Below are positions 9,575-21,600 of a stretch of 64,000 nucleotides of DNA, piece after piece. Numbering within the stretch: position 1 is the first letter of the stretch; each line of letters opens with the position of its first letter. The position numbers and the translations under genes were made by a program. The notes beneath the pieces are model-generated. The model had not been told where the DNA came from. It ran no database searches and saw nothing but the letters and a program-made list of their open reading frames with translations. The stretch comes from Incurvaria masculella. Its lineage: Eukaryota > Arthropoda > Insecta > Lepidoptera > Incurvariidae. Where the stretch lies: positions 5,704,001 through 5,768,000 of the forward strand of contig OX335655.1 of assembly GCA_946894095.1 (NCBI GenBank), read 5' to 3'.

Positions 9575-10690
9575 TAGCGAGACTTTGATATCTTTCTCAA
9601 AAGTAGTACCTGGGTGCTATTTGTTGATTACTATTTTTTTTCTTCGTAAGTGTTTCATTGATATTTTACTTTTCGTTATTTACTAGCCTTGGCATCACCT
9701 AATTCTGCAAAGTTCTAAATTAGACTATTGTCTACACCGTTATTGAATACTTTGATGAGGAAAGTGCCCCCCATATTTCATACCACCTATTTTAACTCGT
9801 ATTGTATTTTCCTTGATAGATTCTAAATACGTGTTGCCATCACCGAACTTGTGGTTCCCCTTCTCTTTTAACCCTCTGTTTTTTTTCAGATAAAGACTCA
9901 CTTGTAACACAGTTTAGTTTGATGCTGCATTTACAATGGCGATCGCTAGACACTTTCTAAAATTACCGTTCTTACCCGTAAATTAACCATATTGTCATCA
10001 TAAATCTAATAAAACGAAAAATGATCTATGCCATTTTTTGCTAACCGTCCAGTACCTAATCTGAATACAAGCGGCAATTGCTGTTCTCATCCTTGAATGA
10101 CACGGGTTTCCAACGTTTGCGATGTTTGTGGATGTACATATATTCCTACCATCTAGTTTTCATGATTCAAAATTCAATAAAGTTTCTCTAGTCGCTTTCC
10201 AAACCAAGTACAAATTAGATCATGTAAACACAAGCGGATCGCGCATGCGCCCTGGCTGCTCGCTGAATATTCATAACCAGCTCCGAGAGCATCCATCCAT
10301 AAATTATTAATCTTCGTTTTAATAGCACTACGTAATATTAATGTTAACCAGACTCGCTATAATTTGACTAATGAAATCTGTGAGAACGTCCACGCAAGCC
10401 TTGATCAATTTACTAGAGCATCTTTTAACGGCAAATTGTCGCGCATCGCAATGTTATATGCAAATTATTTTTATTCATTTACGTTTTGAACAACACGCAG
10501 ATATAAATTGAGTCTATGGGCGGCAATAAACATACGTTTGGTGCCTTAGAATTTGATATTTCGAAAGCAAACATTGGCACTTACAGAAATAACGATCCGA
10601 GCAATATCAAATAGTCCCGGGGCATTGGGCGCGTCGGGTTGTCAATAGTGACAGGACCATAGAGTATGAAAGATATTGGAGCTGTAAAAA
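9575..10690. other. Anonymous intergenic DNA
   Basis: Unique-looking AT-rich sequence. No open frame has a recognisable domain, and I see no repeat copy elsewhere in the window. Confidence 0.5.
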
Positions 10691-10714
10691 GTCACACGGA
10701 AAAATATTACATAC

Positions 10715-10925
10715 ATGGTTTTGATAAACGAAATTACCATTATCTCATTGAATTGAGGTTATCCAACGGCATCTTTATGCATTGAATCATTGTAATAAAA
10801 AAAATTAAAATATTCAGAAAACATTTTTGGTCGTAACATTCGTCGAAAGCAAGATTCAAACCTGCGACCTTTGGATTACGTGTTCACTGTTCTGAACGCT
10901 GAGCTATCTTAACAATAAGTAGACA
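10715..10925 (-). mobile_element. tRNA-derived SINE, second family, copy 1
   Basis: The minus-strand head has A box TAGCTCAGCG and B box GGTTTGAATCT with GTAATCCAAAGGTCGCAGG between them. It is followed by ACGAATGTTACG and, further on, GATAACCTCAATTCAAT. A plus-strand copy at 31484-31665 shares head and body (TAGCTCAGTAG, GTAATCCAAAGGTTGCAGG, ATAACCTCAAATCAAT). This family is distinct from the shared-body SINEs. Confidence 0.75.
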
Positions 10926-11107
10926 GTGTAACAATTATATCGATTTGAATATTATCGAGATATTTGTTAGCTGACGTAATATCCTTGCCTGGAAAAATCA
11001 TCTTGAGCTGTGAATTTCTTGAAGCGTTAAATTGTTGAACCAGTGATTTTGATGCTTTGGAACACGCTGATTTAAATGAGTCACAAACTTTCTGCCCTGT
11101 CAGTTAA

Positions 11108-11463
11108 GGTGGTCCTTCCCGCTTAACTCCCCATACAAACGTGGAGAGGAGATCATGCCCATATTTCTTGTCAGAGATCAAAAAATGTTCTCGAAATTCC
11201 TTTATTTGTTCGATCTAGATGTCTGATGACTATTGGCATTGTAAAATTGTGTTTGATTTCTAAGTTATAAGGTCCGCAAGTTCGAATTTTTCGCGCGTTT
11301 TATACAATAACTTTTGAGGTGGATTACTCAACGATAAAATAAAAACATCTTAAAAATATTAGTCTGATGAAGATTTATAATCAATTTGGTTTTTGTTCGA
11401 TTTTTTACTACTGCGTTCGTGGTTTACTTTTAGCTATAAGTCATTTTGTACTTAAGGGCCACC
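11108..11463 (+). mobile_element. TTAA-flanked MITE family 1, copy 2 (right part deleted)
   Basis: It is flanked by TTAA at 11104-11107 and 11464-11467. It aligns with the left two thirds of copy 1, then jumps to GGGCCACC at the right end, missing the hairpin region. Retention of both termini shows that the internally deleted form itself transposed or was deleted in place. Confidence 0.85.
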
Positions 11464-11467
11464 TTAA

Positions 11468-12060
11468 GCACGCTTCTCCTTTTTTGGCAATTGCAACTTT
11501 GACCTCAAGACACAAATAAATCCTAACTAGTTTCCAGCCTTGTGCTGGAAACCTAGATTCAGTTCAAGAACACCCCAAACAATATGGCTCAGATCTGTTT
11601 GAACGAAGTAAACCCGGAGACTATACAAAAACTCGGCAATCTCCAGAAGGCAAATTCTTACGCTAATTAGTTTTCATACTAAATACACACTCTTGAATCC
11701 TCACTGTATCAGTACATAGCTTCAAACTTAGTCCGGCCATCTACCATGGTAAATTAGATTAAATCCAGACAAGTGAATAATATATTAACAAAAATATAAC
11801 TAAATATTTTTATTAGTTTTTAAGTTTTATAACTAAACAACTAAAAAAAGTAAATATTTATTACGGATTGCTTATGGAAATGGATATGTAATTTCGTTAG
11901 CGCTGAATTCGGAAACACATGGACCTGTTTAATTTCGTAATAAATTTAATTGTCTGGCCCTGCGATCGATTACCAGAATCCAAAGTAATATCAAAATAAA
12001 TTCGTTTCCCGAAAACACTGCTGATATATCAGTTCGGAATTCCCAGAATACGCCTCCAGG
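11468..12060. other. Anonymous AT-rich DNA with a small hairpin
   Basis: The only structure noted is TTTCCAGC..GCTGGAAA near 11531-11553. A similar stem (TTCCAAG..CTTGGAA) is seen at 41412-41431. There are no genes. Confidence 0.4.
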
Positions 12061-12061
12061 G

Positions 12062-12310
12062 CACTGACTGCTTCACGTGATGCCTGGGCGGCGGCGGCGG
12101 CTCGGCGTGAGAAGAACGTTTCTGCCGATTTTATTACATACAAAATTAATGGCTCTATCGTTCAGATGCGTGTAATGTACTGTGTTAATTTTATGTTACT
12201 TGTAAAACGCCATATCGGGGCGTGCAATAAAATACGCGGCTTGTCCCACAGACGCGGATTTATACCGATTTGTGCGAAGTTTGAAACGCGGCATAGTTGA
12301 AGACTACACT
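12062..12310. other. GC-rich island
   Basis: The block contains GGCGGCGGCGGCTCGGCGTG followed by AT/GC-mixed sequence with GCGTGCAATAAAATACGCGG. No protein is recognised. It could be a conserved regulatory element, but that is inference only. Confidence 0.3.
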
Positions 12311-12410
12311 TCAACTCGCGGTGCACTCCTTTAAGGAAACAACACGATAATCAGTTACACGTGAGTATTTGCCAAAATATTTATCCAGAAGTCACTATGG
12401 AATGAGATAT

Positions 12411-12560
12411 ATGTGTGTACGTATAATCGGCCGTAAAGCAAGGATACATTAATTAAAGAAAGTGCCCAGTAAAAAGAACTACTTTACTTATTCGGCTGGG
12501 CCGGAACCAATAAAAAAACATTCGCCATCTGCTGAATACCCATAATTTGAAATTCTCTTA
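12411..12560 (-). mobile_element. tRNA-like retroposon family, diverged minus-strand copy (T1a)
   Basis: It begins with an inverse of the family's right end (GTATAATCGGCCGTAAAGCA, then GTAAAAAGAACTAC). It continues through a diverged inverse of the B-box region (GGCCGGAACC). Together with T1b it forms a head-to-head pair. Confidence 0.55.
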
Positions 12561-12689
12561 CAGTCCCTCTCTGGCGGTCCAACAGTCCGCCTCTGATGCC
12601 AATTACGATTTTGGTAACGACGGCAATATGTTTGAATGTTCAATCTTTGCATTCAATGCTTGCAACGCAAATAAATCGTTAAATAAATG

Positions 12690-12905
12690 TATGAAGGTAT
12701 AATCTTAAACACTATGCTAGTAGGAGGCATTGATTGGCGAAATTGGAAGATGCATTACCCGCTGTTTTGCTGGTTCGGGTCCAGCCTTGCAGTATATTCG
12801 TGTAGTTCTTTTTACTAGACATTTCTTTCATTAATGTGTTCTTGCTTCACGTATCATATTCCTTGGAATAAGCGTCGTACCTGCTTAGTACGAAAAAGTA
12901 TATTT
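12690..12905 (+). mobile_element. tRNA-like retroposon, copy T1b
   Basis: It carries TTGGCGAAATTGG (A-box-like), TACCCGC and CTGGTTCGGGTCCAGCC (T-arm-like with B box), then the family right end CGTACCTGCTTAGTACG and AAAAAGTATATTTA. The clearest copy is at 38542-38865. Confidence 0.65.
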
Positions 12906-12909
12906 ACAG

Positions 12910-14050
12910 AATGTGTTGAGCCGTTTAGGCTGAAGCGCACCATGTATGATTAACGTTATAGCTACAGTTATTTTAGATCTATCTTCTTTTTTCTGCAGAC
13001 AAAAAAAGGAGGGATATATAATAACCAGTAAAGAATACAAAAAACGAGTGAAGATATTTTTTTACCATGTTTGAACTCCTTCAGGAGACCCAAATGATAA
13101 TACTTATTTTATAAATGATTGGTATGTACATACTTTAGGATGATTTCAAGTACGGCCTTGTATTTTCATGCTATCGCACCTGAAATAGAGATAAATTGGA
13201 GGTGCCTTTGTGTCACATTCAATCAGTTCTTTCTTATTTGAAATGATTACAATAAAATGATTGCCCGTGACTTGACGTATAGTGTATGCCCGTGCAGCAC
13301 TTTACCTTACTGCGAACGATATGCACGGGAATAAATGCAGTGGGCCTAATCGTATTCATGTTTCGTGCCAAAATGAAAAATATTCTAAATGAAAAATATG
13401 AAGAGTTACCGTACATCAAATTTTGTTAAATTGAATGAATGAAAAACCGGCATGGCTATGCTGAGATACCAAAGTTACTCAGAAAAGCGAAATGCACCTC
13501 ACTTCGCGAAACACGCTCAGCGAGGCACTATATCAGCGGACTTGCGGACTATCGATGAGCTATCGAGCTTACTCAAATTACGTGATTTGAGGACAGATAC
13601 CCGCCGGTAGACATTTCCATTTCTTGGCCGTGCGGCAAATAAGATAATAAGTTTGAGAAACGATTCGTTCTCAGAAGCTTAATGTCCACCACAAGAGGTG
13701 CCATGATTATCTGCGGCGGGTGCTGTCTTACTTTCATGCTTTCAAATCGAAATAAACTAGAACAAGCGCTTGCTGGAAGATCTCAAAATCCATGCGTCAC
13801 TATGATCGCAACAGTGCGGTAGTGGCGAGAGGTGCGGGGTCAGCCATGCAGTTGTCATATTTATAGGTAGTCCGCTCGGTCGCGGGCATGAGTTCTCACG
13901 GACTGGACCTATTCATAGAACTGGTTCATGGTGGGACTATTCGCGATATACGAGTCCTATTCGAGAGGTGTTCGACGCTCTCCGCGATATTTAACGCCCA
14001 TAATAATATAGCCACCATTTATAAGAAATATCTTGTCTTTTTTTTATGTT
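12910..14050. other. Anonymous intergenic DNA, moderately GC-rich 13480-13990
   Basis: No coding frame or repeat is recognised. Roughly 13480-13990 is richer in CpG than its surroundings and appears single-copy in this window. It may be regulatory, without direct evidence. Confidence 0.35.
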
Positions 14051-14052
14051 AA

Positions 14053-14397
14053 GGTGGCCCAACCCGGCGGGATTAATCACGACTGCTGCAGCCAAAAATC
14101 GTATAAAACCCACATTGATTATAAATTCTGATGAAACAAGCTAGGTCTGATGACTTACCTTTTTAGGATGTTTTTGTTAAATCCACGTCCAAAATTATTG
14201 CATAAAAAGCGCGAAAAATTCGATCTTTTGGACCTTATAACTTAGAAACCAAACACTATTTTACAATGCCACTGGACATCAGACATCTAGTTCGATTCAT
14301 TAAAAATGTTTTGAGTATAATTTTGGATCTCCGACATGAAATATGCGCATGATATTCTTTCCACGTTTCTATGGGGAGTTGAGCGGGAAGGCACACC
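14053..14397 (-). mobile_element. TTAA-flanked MITE family 1, copy 3
   Basis: TTAA lies at 14049-14052 and 14398-14401. The left end GGTGGCCCAACCCGGCGG is the inverse of the right terminus of the plus-strand copies. The interior matches family 1 in inverse, with AAGCGCGAAAAATTCGA and the GATCTCC..GGAGTTGAGCGGG end. It is shorter than the 542 bp copy at 37797 through internal loss. Confidence 0.85.
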
Positions 14398-14401
14398 TTA
14401 A

Positions 14402-15175
14402 AGTACATTACTTTTCTGTGTGTACATCGTAGGCAGGTAATTAAGATACGAGGTACGAGGAGGTTAAGGTATTTTTTTCAATAACTTCAACTCTAAATTA
14501 CTGCTCTCAAAATGGCTGCAACTACAGAAACCCAAAAACCTTCGTGGCAAAAAAACAGACTATAACCGACATCGGACTTTAACCGCACCCTACTGAAGAG
14601 CATACGAGAGATGCCAATTACTTACCTAATTGGTTTTACAACGAAATAATGTGATGGTTTAAGGTATTTTATGGTTAGCCATCAAGACTCCATAAAACTC
14701 GGGAACAGCTATACTACTTTCAATCAAAACGCACCCGAGCAGTCATAAAACGGTTTGAGCTAGTGAAGTCAATTTGAGCAACCGTTATTTATCGATTGAA
14801 CCTTTTATTTGAATCGTTTTAACTTTATCGATTGAATATCGAAAATGCTACAAATTTCCCTCATTTTGAGACTATTTTATATTTCGTCGGAACAGTTCGA
14901 GTTCAGTATTAAACATTTTTTCTAATATTTTTAAGTATCTTTAATGTTGTAGATAAGAGGTTGTAACATTAAATGGCATGCATATTATTTATTAGATAAT
15001 AAGTACAAAGGACAATGCCGAAATCAAAATCGCATTAAAGAGTACGTTGACAAAGACCGATACCAATAGGCAAACATGTGATTGAAAATTTAAATTAAAA
15101 ATAATATTTTTCAATTACTAATTAATGAAAGATTCAGCGGACAAGGATTATTATTTAAAAAAAGTTTACAACATG
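14402..15175. other. Anonymous AT-rich DNA
   Basis: No gene or dispersed repeat recognised. Confidence 0.4.
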
Positions 15176-15178
15176 TTA

Positions 15179-18100
15179 ATAATAATAATAATAATAAACT
15201 GTTTATTAGATGAAACTTATACATACATTCTTAGAGTAGACTTAATATAATAGGACAAGTGTTAGTTTCATCTAATGGGCCACCATATTGCCTTGAGGCA
15301 ATCTCTTCCTGGCCACCCATTAGATTTAACAACATAATTTAGGTAGGTGAATAAGTGAAGTAAGCGACAATTTAAAACTTAAAGAAACATAATTTTAACA
15401 AACATCATAAATCATAAATCAGGCATACAAGGAGCAAGCAGATCAAAAATAGACACCAAACGAAGGCAACAATTAGATCGATATTGAGGTAGGTCAGATA
15501 TAACTCTCGAGATAGTACTTTTTTAAGCGAACTTTGAAAATATATAAGGTTTCAGAGTCGCGTATGTCAGACGGTAATTCGTTCCAAAGGCGAGGGGCTT
15601 GAACTGAAAAGGACCGTGTCATGAAGTTGGAGCAGTGCTCAGGTATTCGAAGCAGACGCTTATCACACGAACGCAATGAAAGTCCGTGGTCACTGAGGGG
15701 AAAAAGCATTTCACTTAGATAACCGGGAGAGTCGGGATTATGTAAGATTTTAAAGACCAATCTAAGTAAATGCAAATTCCTCCGCTCAGGTATCTTTAAC
15801 CATCCTAACTTTTTCCTAAATGGGGTGATATGGTCGTATTTACGGATGTTATAAATGTAGCGGATACAAGCGTTCTGTAGCCGTTCCAGTTTATTGATTA
15901 ATTCACTTTATAGGTCGAGAAAACAAATGTCCCCATAATCCAGAAGGGGGAGAATAAAAGCTTGGGCCAGTTTAATTTTAATTAATCTAGGTAGATAATT
16001 TTGCATTTTTTTAACAGAATGGAGACTGAAAAACACTCTACGAGAGACAGCATTAATGTGTTCGTGCCATTGCATGTGTTGGTCGATTATCAAACCTAAA
16101 TTTTTTACCTTTTTAAAATATTCAATTGCCGTTCCATCTACCACAACGGGTAAAACAATCGACATATCCATCTTGGACATTAATTTGCGGCCTCCAATAA
16201 TTATAGCCTGTGTTTTTGTAGGGTTAATTAAAACTCCAAATCGTTTAGCCCACAAGCAAACTTTTCGAAGATCTTCATTTAATTTGAGGACTGCATCATT
16301 GATTGCTTCTGGGCTAGATGAAATGTAAATTTGGAGATCGTCGGCATACATGTGATATCGGGCAATTAGATGACGAGTTATGGGTCTGATAAACAGTGAA
16401 AACAAAAGCGGCGACAGTACGCTTCCCTGTGGGACACCTGAATCAAGCGCAGCCCAATCAGAAACATCATTGGATTTTTTTACGCTCTGCTTACGCTCCA
16501 ACAGATAACTAGAGAACCACGTAATTACTACGTCTGACATTTTTAGGGAACGGAGCCGAGCCAATAATATAGAAAAGTTTACTGAATTAAATGCGCTGCT
16601 AAAGTCTAACAGAGCCAGTACAGTTACTTTTCGATCATTCATAGCACTTCTTATATCCTCTGTTATCTTTAGCAGAGCGGTGGTTGTACTGTGAGAGGGC
16701 CGGAAACCGGATTGGTATGGGTCATGAAGGTTGTACGAAACCAGAAAATTTGAAACTTGTGCCTGCACCAGCCGCTCCAGCACTTTAGACAGTACAGGAA
16801 GAATTGAGATGGGCCGAAAGTGTGAAGGTTGAGATGGTTTTGGGATTTTGGGCAGTGGTAGTATAAAGGCTCTTTTCCAAATGTCAGGAAATTTACCCTT
16901 GCTTAATGATGCGTTAAATATGTGTGTAAGGATTGGTAAAATAACGTTTAATATCATTGAAAGCATCCAAATATTTATTCCATCTGCACCGACCGATTTA
17001 GATTTAATGGCAGTGAGGGCTGTTTTTACTTCTTCCTGAGAGACTATCGAAAATTCAAAGTTAGGTATAATAATTTGATCATCCTTGTTTACTTCATCAA
17101 CTGCCTCTAGTGTAGCGTCTTCGCCTAGTATTACCGGTGAAGCAGCGAAATGTTTGTTCAAAATATTAAGGTCAATATCGGATTCAATAACCGATTTTGT
17201 ATCCCCACAAGCGCCCACTGATCTTAAAAACTTCCATAGGTTATTGTCATTACAATTTAAGATATTGGTAAAAATATGGCATCTTTTAGCATTGCGACAA
17301 CTCTGGTTTGACCGATTACGCAAATGCTTATATTCATTCCAGTTATCCGCCGATGGATCGATGTTATGGATCGCTTTAGAATTATCCCTTTCAGCCATTT
17401 CTCGACGAATTCTTTCCGTGATCCAGGGTGAGGGTAACTGTTTAAGCTTCATTCCTTTCATTGGGGCGTGCACATCAAATAGCTCTAGTACTAAGCAGTT
17501 AAACTTTTCAACTTTTTCATCAATACTGTCAACGTCCTGAATCACCTCCCAGTTGACAGAAGAAGCATCCTCCAAAAGTTTAGTCATATCAATTCTTTTA
17601 AAATTTCTCTGAAATATAATTTTAGGCTTCTTCTTAGGTGTCTTAATTTTGTATGAGAGAAACAATAAATCGTGATTAGAAAAAGCAGGGGCTGACATTT
17701 GACCGTATTTTAAAACAGAATTGCTAGAGGAAACTAGTAATAGGTCCAAACAGGAATGTGCAGAATGGAGATGATATGTTGGGTTTGTTTTAAGAAAGTT
17801 AAGATTCAATGTATTTGCTAAATTTCGGAGTTTGTTTGATCGACAGTCGTTTTTTAAAAGGCAGGTGTTAAAGTCACCTAGAATTATAGTATGAGGATAG
17901 CAAGTACAATGTAAAGACAGAACTGTCTCGATTTCGACAAAGTAGTTAGTTTATGAGGGGCAGTATACTGCAGCAAAGAGAATTTTTTTGTGTTTAATCA
18001 GTACTTCTAAAATAATATATTCTGGTCCTTTACTATTAGGATCTGACAGTGCTAGAATATTGTATTTAAAGTCATCACGAAGGAAAATAGCGACTCCGCC

Positions 18101-18580
18101 ACCTCGGCAACGCAGTCGATCATGCCGTATTAGATTATATCCTGAAATAGCAAATGAGGATGATGGAAGTGAGGGCTTTAGCCAGGTCTCACTTATTGCA
18201 ATCGCGTGAAGAGGTAGATTTTCGAAGGTTGCCAGGAACTCATCCTTGTGAGCGTCGAGGCTTTGAGCGTTAATGTGAGCTACTAAGAAATTATTTGGTT
18301 CAGTATTATTAAATTCACGTAACAATTTCGCATTCAAATCTAGTGGAGTCCTGGACTCGTAACCCTGGTTACAGTCAATCGATTGGTATGACTCTGATGA
18401 GAGATCGGTATCAGAATTCTCGATAGAACTATCGGTTATTGAATAAAAACTCTCTGATTCAGTGTTCTCAGTGTTGTCAGATGTTGCGTATTTTCGCTGT
18501 AATAAGTAACGACATTTTAATTCTATCTTGCGATTTGAGCTAACTGATTAATGTCACAGTCGTTAATCTGCAATAAAAAT
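15179..18580 (-). mobile_element. Near-complete-ORF2 LINE (~3.4 kb), CR1/Jockey-like group
   Basis: The minus-strand element has a 3' end in a (TTA)n tract at 15178-15199 and a 5' boundary near 18550-18580. It contains an endonuclease-RT frame and a ~300 bp 3' UTR. A microsatellite 3' tail instead of poly-A is common in CR1/L2-group elements. A perfect 15 bp inverted repeat (18581-18613) lies exactly at the 5' side. I found no target duplication. Confidence 0.85.
15494..18549 (-). pseudogene. LINE ORF2: AP endonuclease plus reverse transcriptase, two in-frame stops
   Basis: This is the LINE protein that nicks target DNA and copies its RNA. One reading frame runs from about 18549 to 15494, broken only by TAA at 17951-17953 and TAA at 15908-15910. 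Endonuclease motifs are AHINAQS, SETWLK, ILGDFNT and SNHDLL. RT motifs are FRPISILPVLSKVLE, YQSGFRPSHST, LLDFSSAFNSV, SGVPQGSVLSPLLFS and MYADDLQIY. A basic C-terminal region (KLERLQNACIRYIYN, PRLWNELPS) follows the second stop. A ~70-codon acidic, Ser/Glu-rich stretch precedes the endonuclease without an ATG, so the true start is unclear. Both breaks could be single base changes. The clade is inferred from motif style only. Confidence 0.92.
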
Positions 18581-18613
18581 CTAAACTAAATACACTCCGT
18601 GTATTTAGTTTAG
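18581..18613. repeat. Perfect 15 bp-arm hairpin
   Basis: CTAAACTAAATACAC (18581-18595) and GTGTATTTAGTTTAG (18599-18613) pair perfectly around a 3 nt loop. It sits at the 5' boundary of the LINE. It may mark the insertion junction or be a Pol-driven foldback formed there. Confidence 0.9.
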
Positions 18614-21600
18614 TGAATGAATTATGTTACTAATAAAATATTTTATCATCATGCTTCCGGTTTAGTTTTGGTCTATTTTCTATACCAATATCTGGCAGCT
18701 CCGACCGCGACAAGCCGTCATCATGAGAGATTGTATGTATGTATCAAGGTAAAGATCGGTCAGTACGTCTTCCATAGTTTACGGAGAACCGACTGGCGCG
18801 CTATCGCTATAATATTTTCCTTTAGATAGGACGGAAAAGGTTATCATCCAGATCAATTTATTTTAAGGTTTCCGACCATACTGTTCGATCATAGCATACT
18901 GATTTCGCTTCCTCTACAAACATACACGTTTGTAATTATTCGTCAACTACTATTTTAATTATAATTTAACTCAAATGCCTTTTTCGTAATTAATAGAAAA
19001 AAAATATTTATGGTTCTATGCTGAAAGTCCTTGCTTTTCCGTGTGAACAAAGACACAAAGAGAAGTAACATTTCACAAGACTAACCTCAAATATGCATTT
19101 TTTAAAATGTCTGACGGGTTATTCCTGCTGTGAAAGTAAAGTAGACCATATTAATTATTGTGTGTAAGCATGTGAGGAATGAAAATACGTTTGGTTGATA
19201 CGGTATCGTTTAGTTTCAGTTTCAGTATCAGTTTCTTTATTTCCTCCATTAGATGTATATTACACACTCGGATTCGTCTTTTTTTTTTCCTGTCGGTTCG
19301 ATTACTTCTGGCGAAGAAAAGCCGACAAGAAACTTCGTCAGCTTGGTCATTGTATGATTATTTTTTCCAGTGATACTTACAAACTAGGTAGTTTATTGAT
19401 TATTATAAGAACATTATATACATTGGTGAGGGTTTAGTTAGTTACTAGTTCTGGCCCATAGTAAAATCGGCAATGTCCTTTGATACTTTATGTGTACCGG
19501 CTAAGAAATGTATGCGGTTGTTTATAATTGTTATAAAATAATATTAATTTGTAATTTTACCACATATTTTTTTTGTTTTTGGAACCTAAATAACTACACT
19601 AAGCATTTATGTAAGTTATCAAAGTATTATCAGCTGTTATAACTATAAATAAATAATATATTAACTATAAAATAAAGAATTTATGATTGTTAAAAAATAG
19701 AAATACAGATGTAGCCGTGACCATGAGGCTACAACAAAGTTATCGAAAAGCCTTTGGCCCCATCCATCTACCATATCCGTTTAGCTTGTTAACGTTAAAT
19801 GTTATGTTAATGTTATTAACATTCGCCGAGTGCACGAAAGGAAAAATAATCAAAATCAACGTCAAAGTATGACCAAACACGTCACTTTGTAAGAACAGTA
19901 TGGAAGGAACTCTATGCGGTTCACTAAAAGTGACGTGTTTGAACATCGATTAACTCAGCCGTCTCTTCGTGCAATCAGGGCTAAGTGTGCTTTACATGAG
20001 ATTAAACAGATCGGCCCACAAAAATACTCAACTGTACGAAAATAGTACAGTTGAGATAGAATAATTGTTACTCGGTCGGAATAACGTTTTTGCTATGATA
20101 ACCATTATTTATCAAATGTTCTTTGTATCGATTATCGAACAAAATCCATACGCCTCGTCTGAAAAGTCCTATACCATAAAAAAATAAAAATATATATCAA
20201 GCCTTTTTATCGATAAATAGCGGTTGGGCCTCACTAGCTCATGCTGCTAGACGCGTATGTTTGGATTGGAAATAGATTACGTTACTGAAAGCCCGTGCTA
20301 TGGTGCCATATAGCAGTGATACCGGAGGAAGCTCGCAATGCCTGGCTATGGCCAACATCAGGCATGGCGAGTCAAAATCTCACGGATTGGCCATAGATCG
20401 ACGCGGGGCGAGTCCACCGTCACCTACTTATTATTGCGTTTTGTTTTTATTTGTTAGATGTAAGTGTTTCCACGCACTTTACTTTTATATTGTGGCGACC
20501 TAGCGCCCTCTACTGAGAGCTGCTAGTTTCACATGCCACACATCAACAAAACAGATGCACAGAAGTTAGTCAACATGGCGGGCGCTAGATGGCGCTACGA
20601 GCCAGACATGAAGTCTATATCGCACTAACGAAGTTTCCCAGCGAGGTAACACATATACAACATTGAAATCACGACTAGAGGAGAGCAGCTGCGCAGCCGT
20701 GGGTCTCAAGACCTGACCCACCTTTTCATCTCCCCACAATATTAATAACGATAATAACTTCCTATTGGTAAAAGGTAACCATATAAATAGTAATGTATAC
20801 AAGAAAGGCCCTTCCCTCTTTTTATTACTCCATAACTTTAGTGAAAGGAGATTCTGAGATTCTATTCCCATTTCATGACTTTGGAACTATGTTTCTTATC
20901 GCACGTTTGGCGGATGGCGGGAAAAAATGTTCGAGAGACACTTTTGCTGTTAAAGACCTGTCCACTCTTATTACTTTACGGCTAAAACGATAACACTGTC
21001 ACCTGTTTCATTCTTCGCTTGTCTTTTTCTTCGTGAATAAGAAGACGGGCATTGAATGAAAATGAAGCACTCTGAAACAATGTGTGTTAATGTGATTAAA
21101 ATAGGCGTCTAGTGTTTTAAGTGTAATCTCATATTCAACTTGACGACTGGCGCTTGTGAAATGTTATTCCATCCGACATTGAAGTGTTAGCTATCCTTGA
21201 GGTTATACATAATATAACGAAATAAACTACCGGATAACGAAATAAACTACCGGATGTCCCACGATAACTCTCGTAATGTTTGTATAATAATCTGTATTGC
21301 CCAACACAGCAACCATTCAGAAAAATAAAATAAATAACAAACAAAGATTCGTTTTGTGTAAAATACTCTACAACGTTTAATGTCAATAATGTGCTCTTAC
21401 TTGTAGAAATATAGTGTTTCGTGTCGATATTCGCTATCCTCGTCATGACGCATGAACTAAAGTGTCGCATTCGCTGTAACACGGAAATAGTCTATCGGCA
21501 CCTAGCGTAGCGAACCCGCAACATCATTCGTTCAGGCCGCAAACGTTGTTCAACGATGGCAAAAAGTAGGCGAACTTAAGGAAAATAGTTTCATTGATAA

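Noticed and set aside
17085..17540. 151-codon plus-strand frame and others at 16056, 57569
   Set aside because: Antisense shadows of the LINE ORF2 genes.
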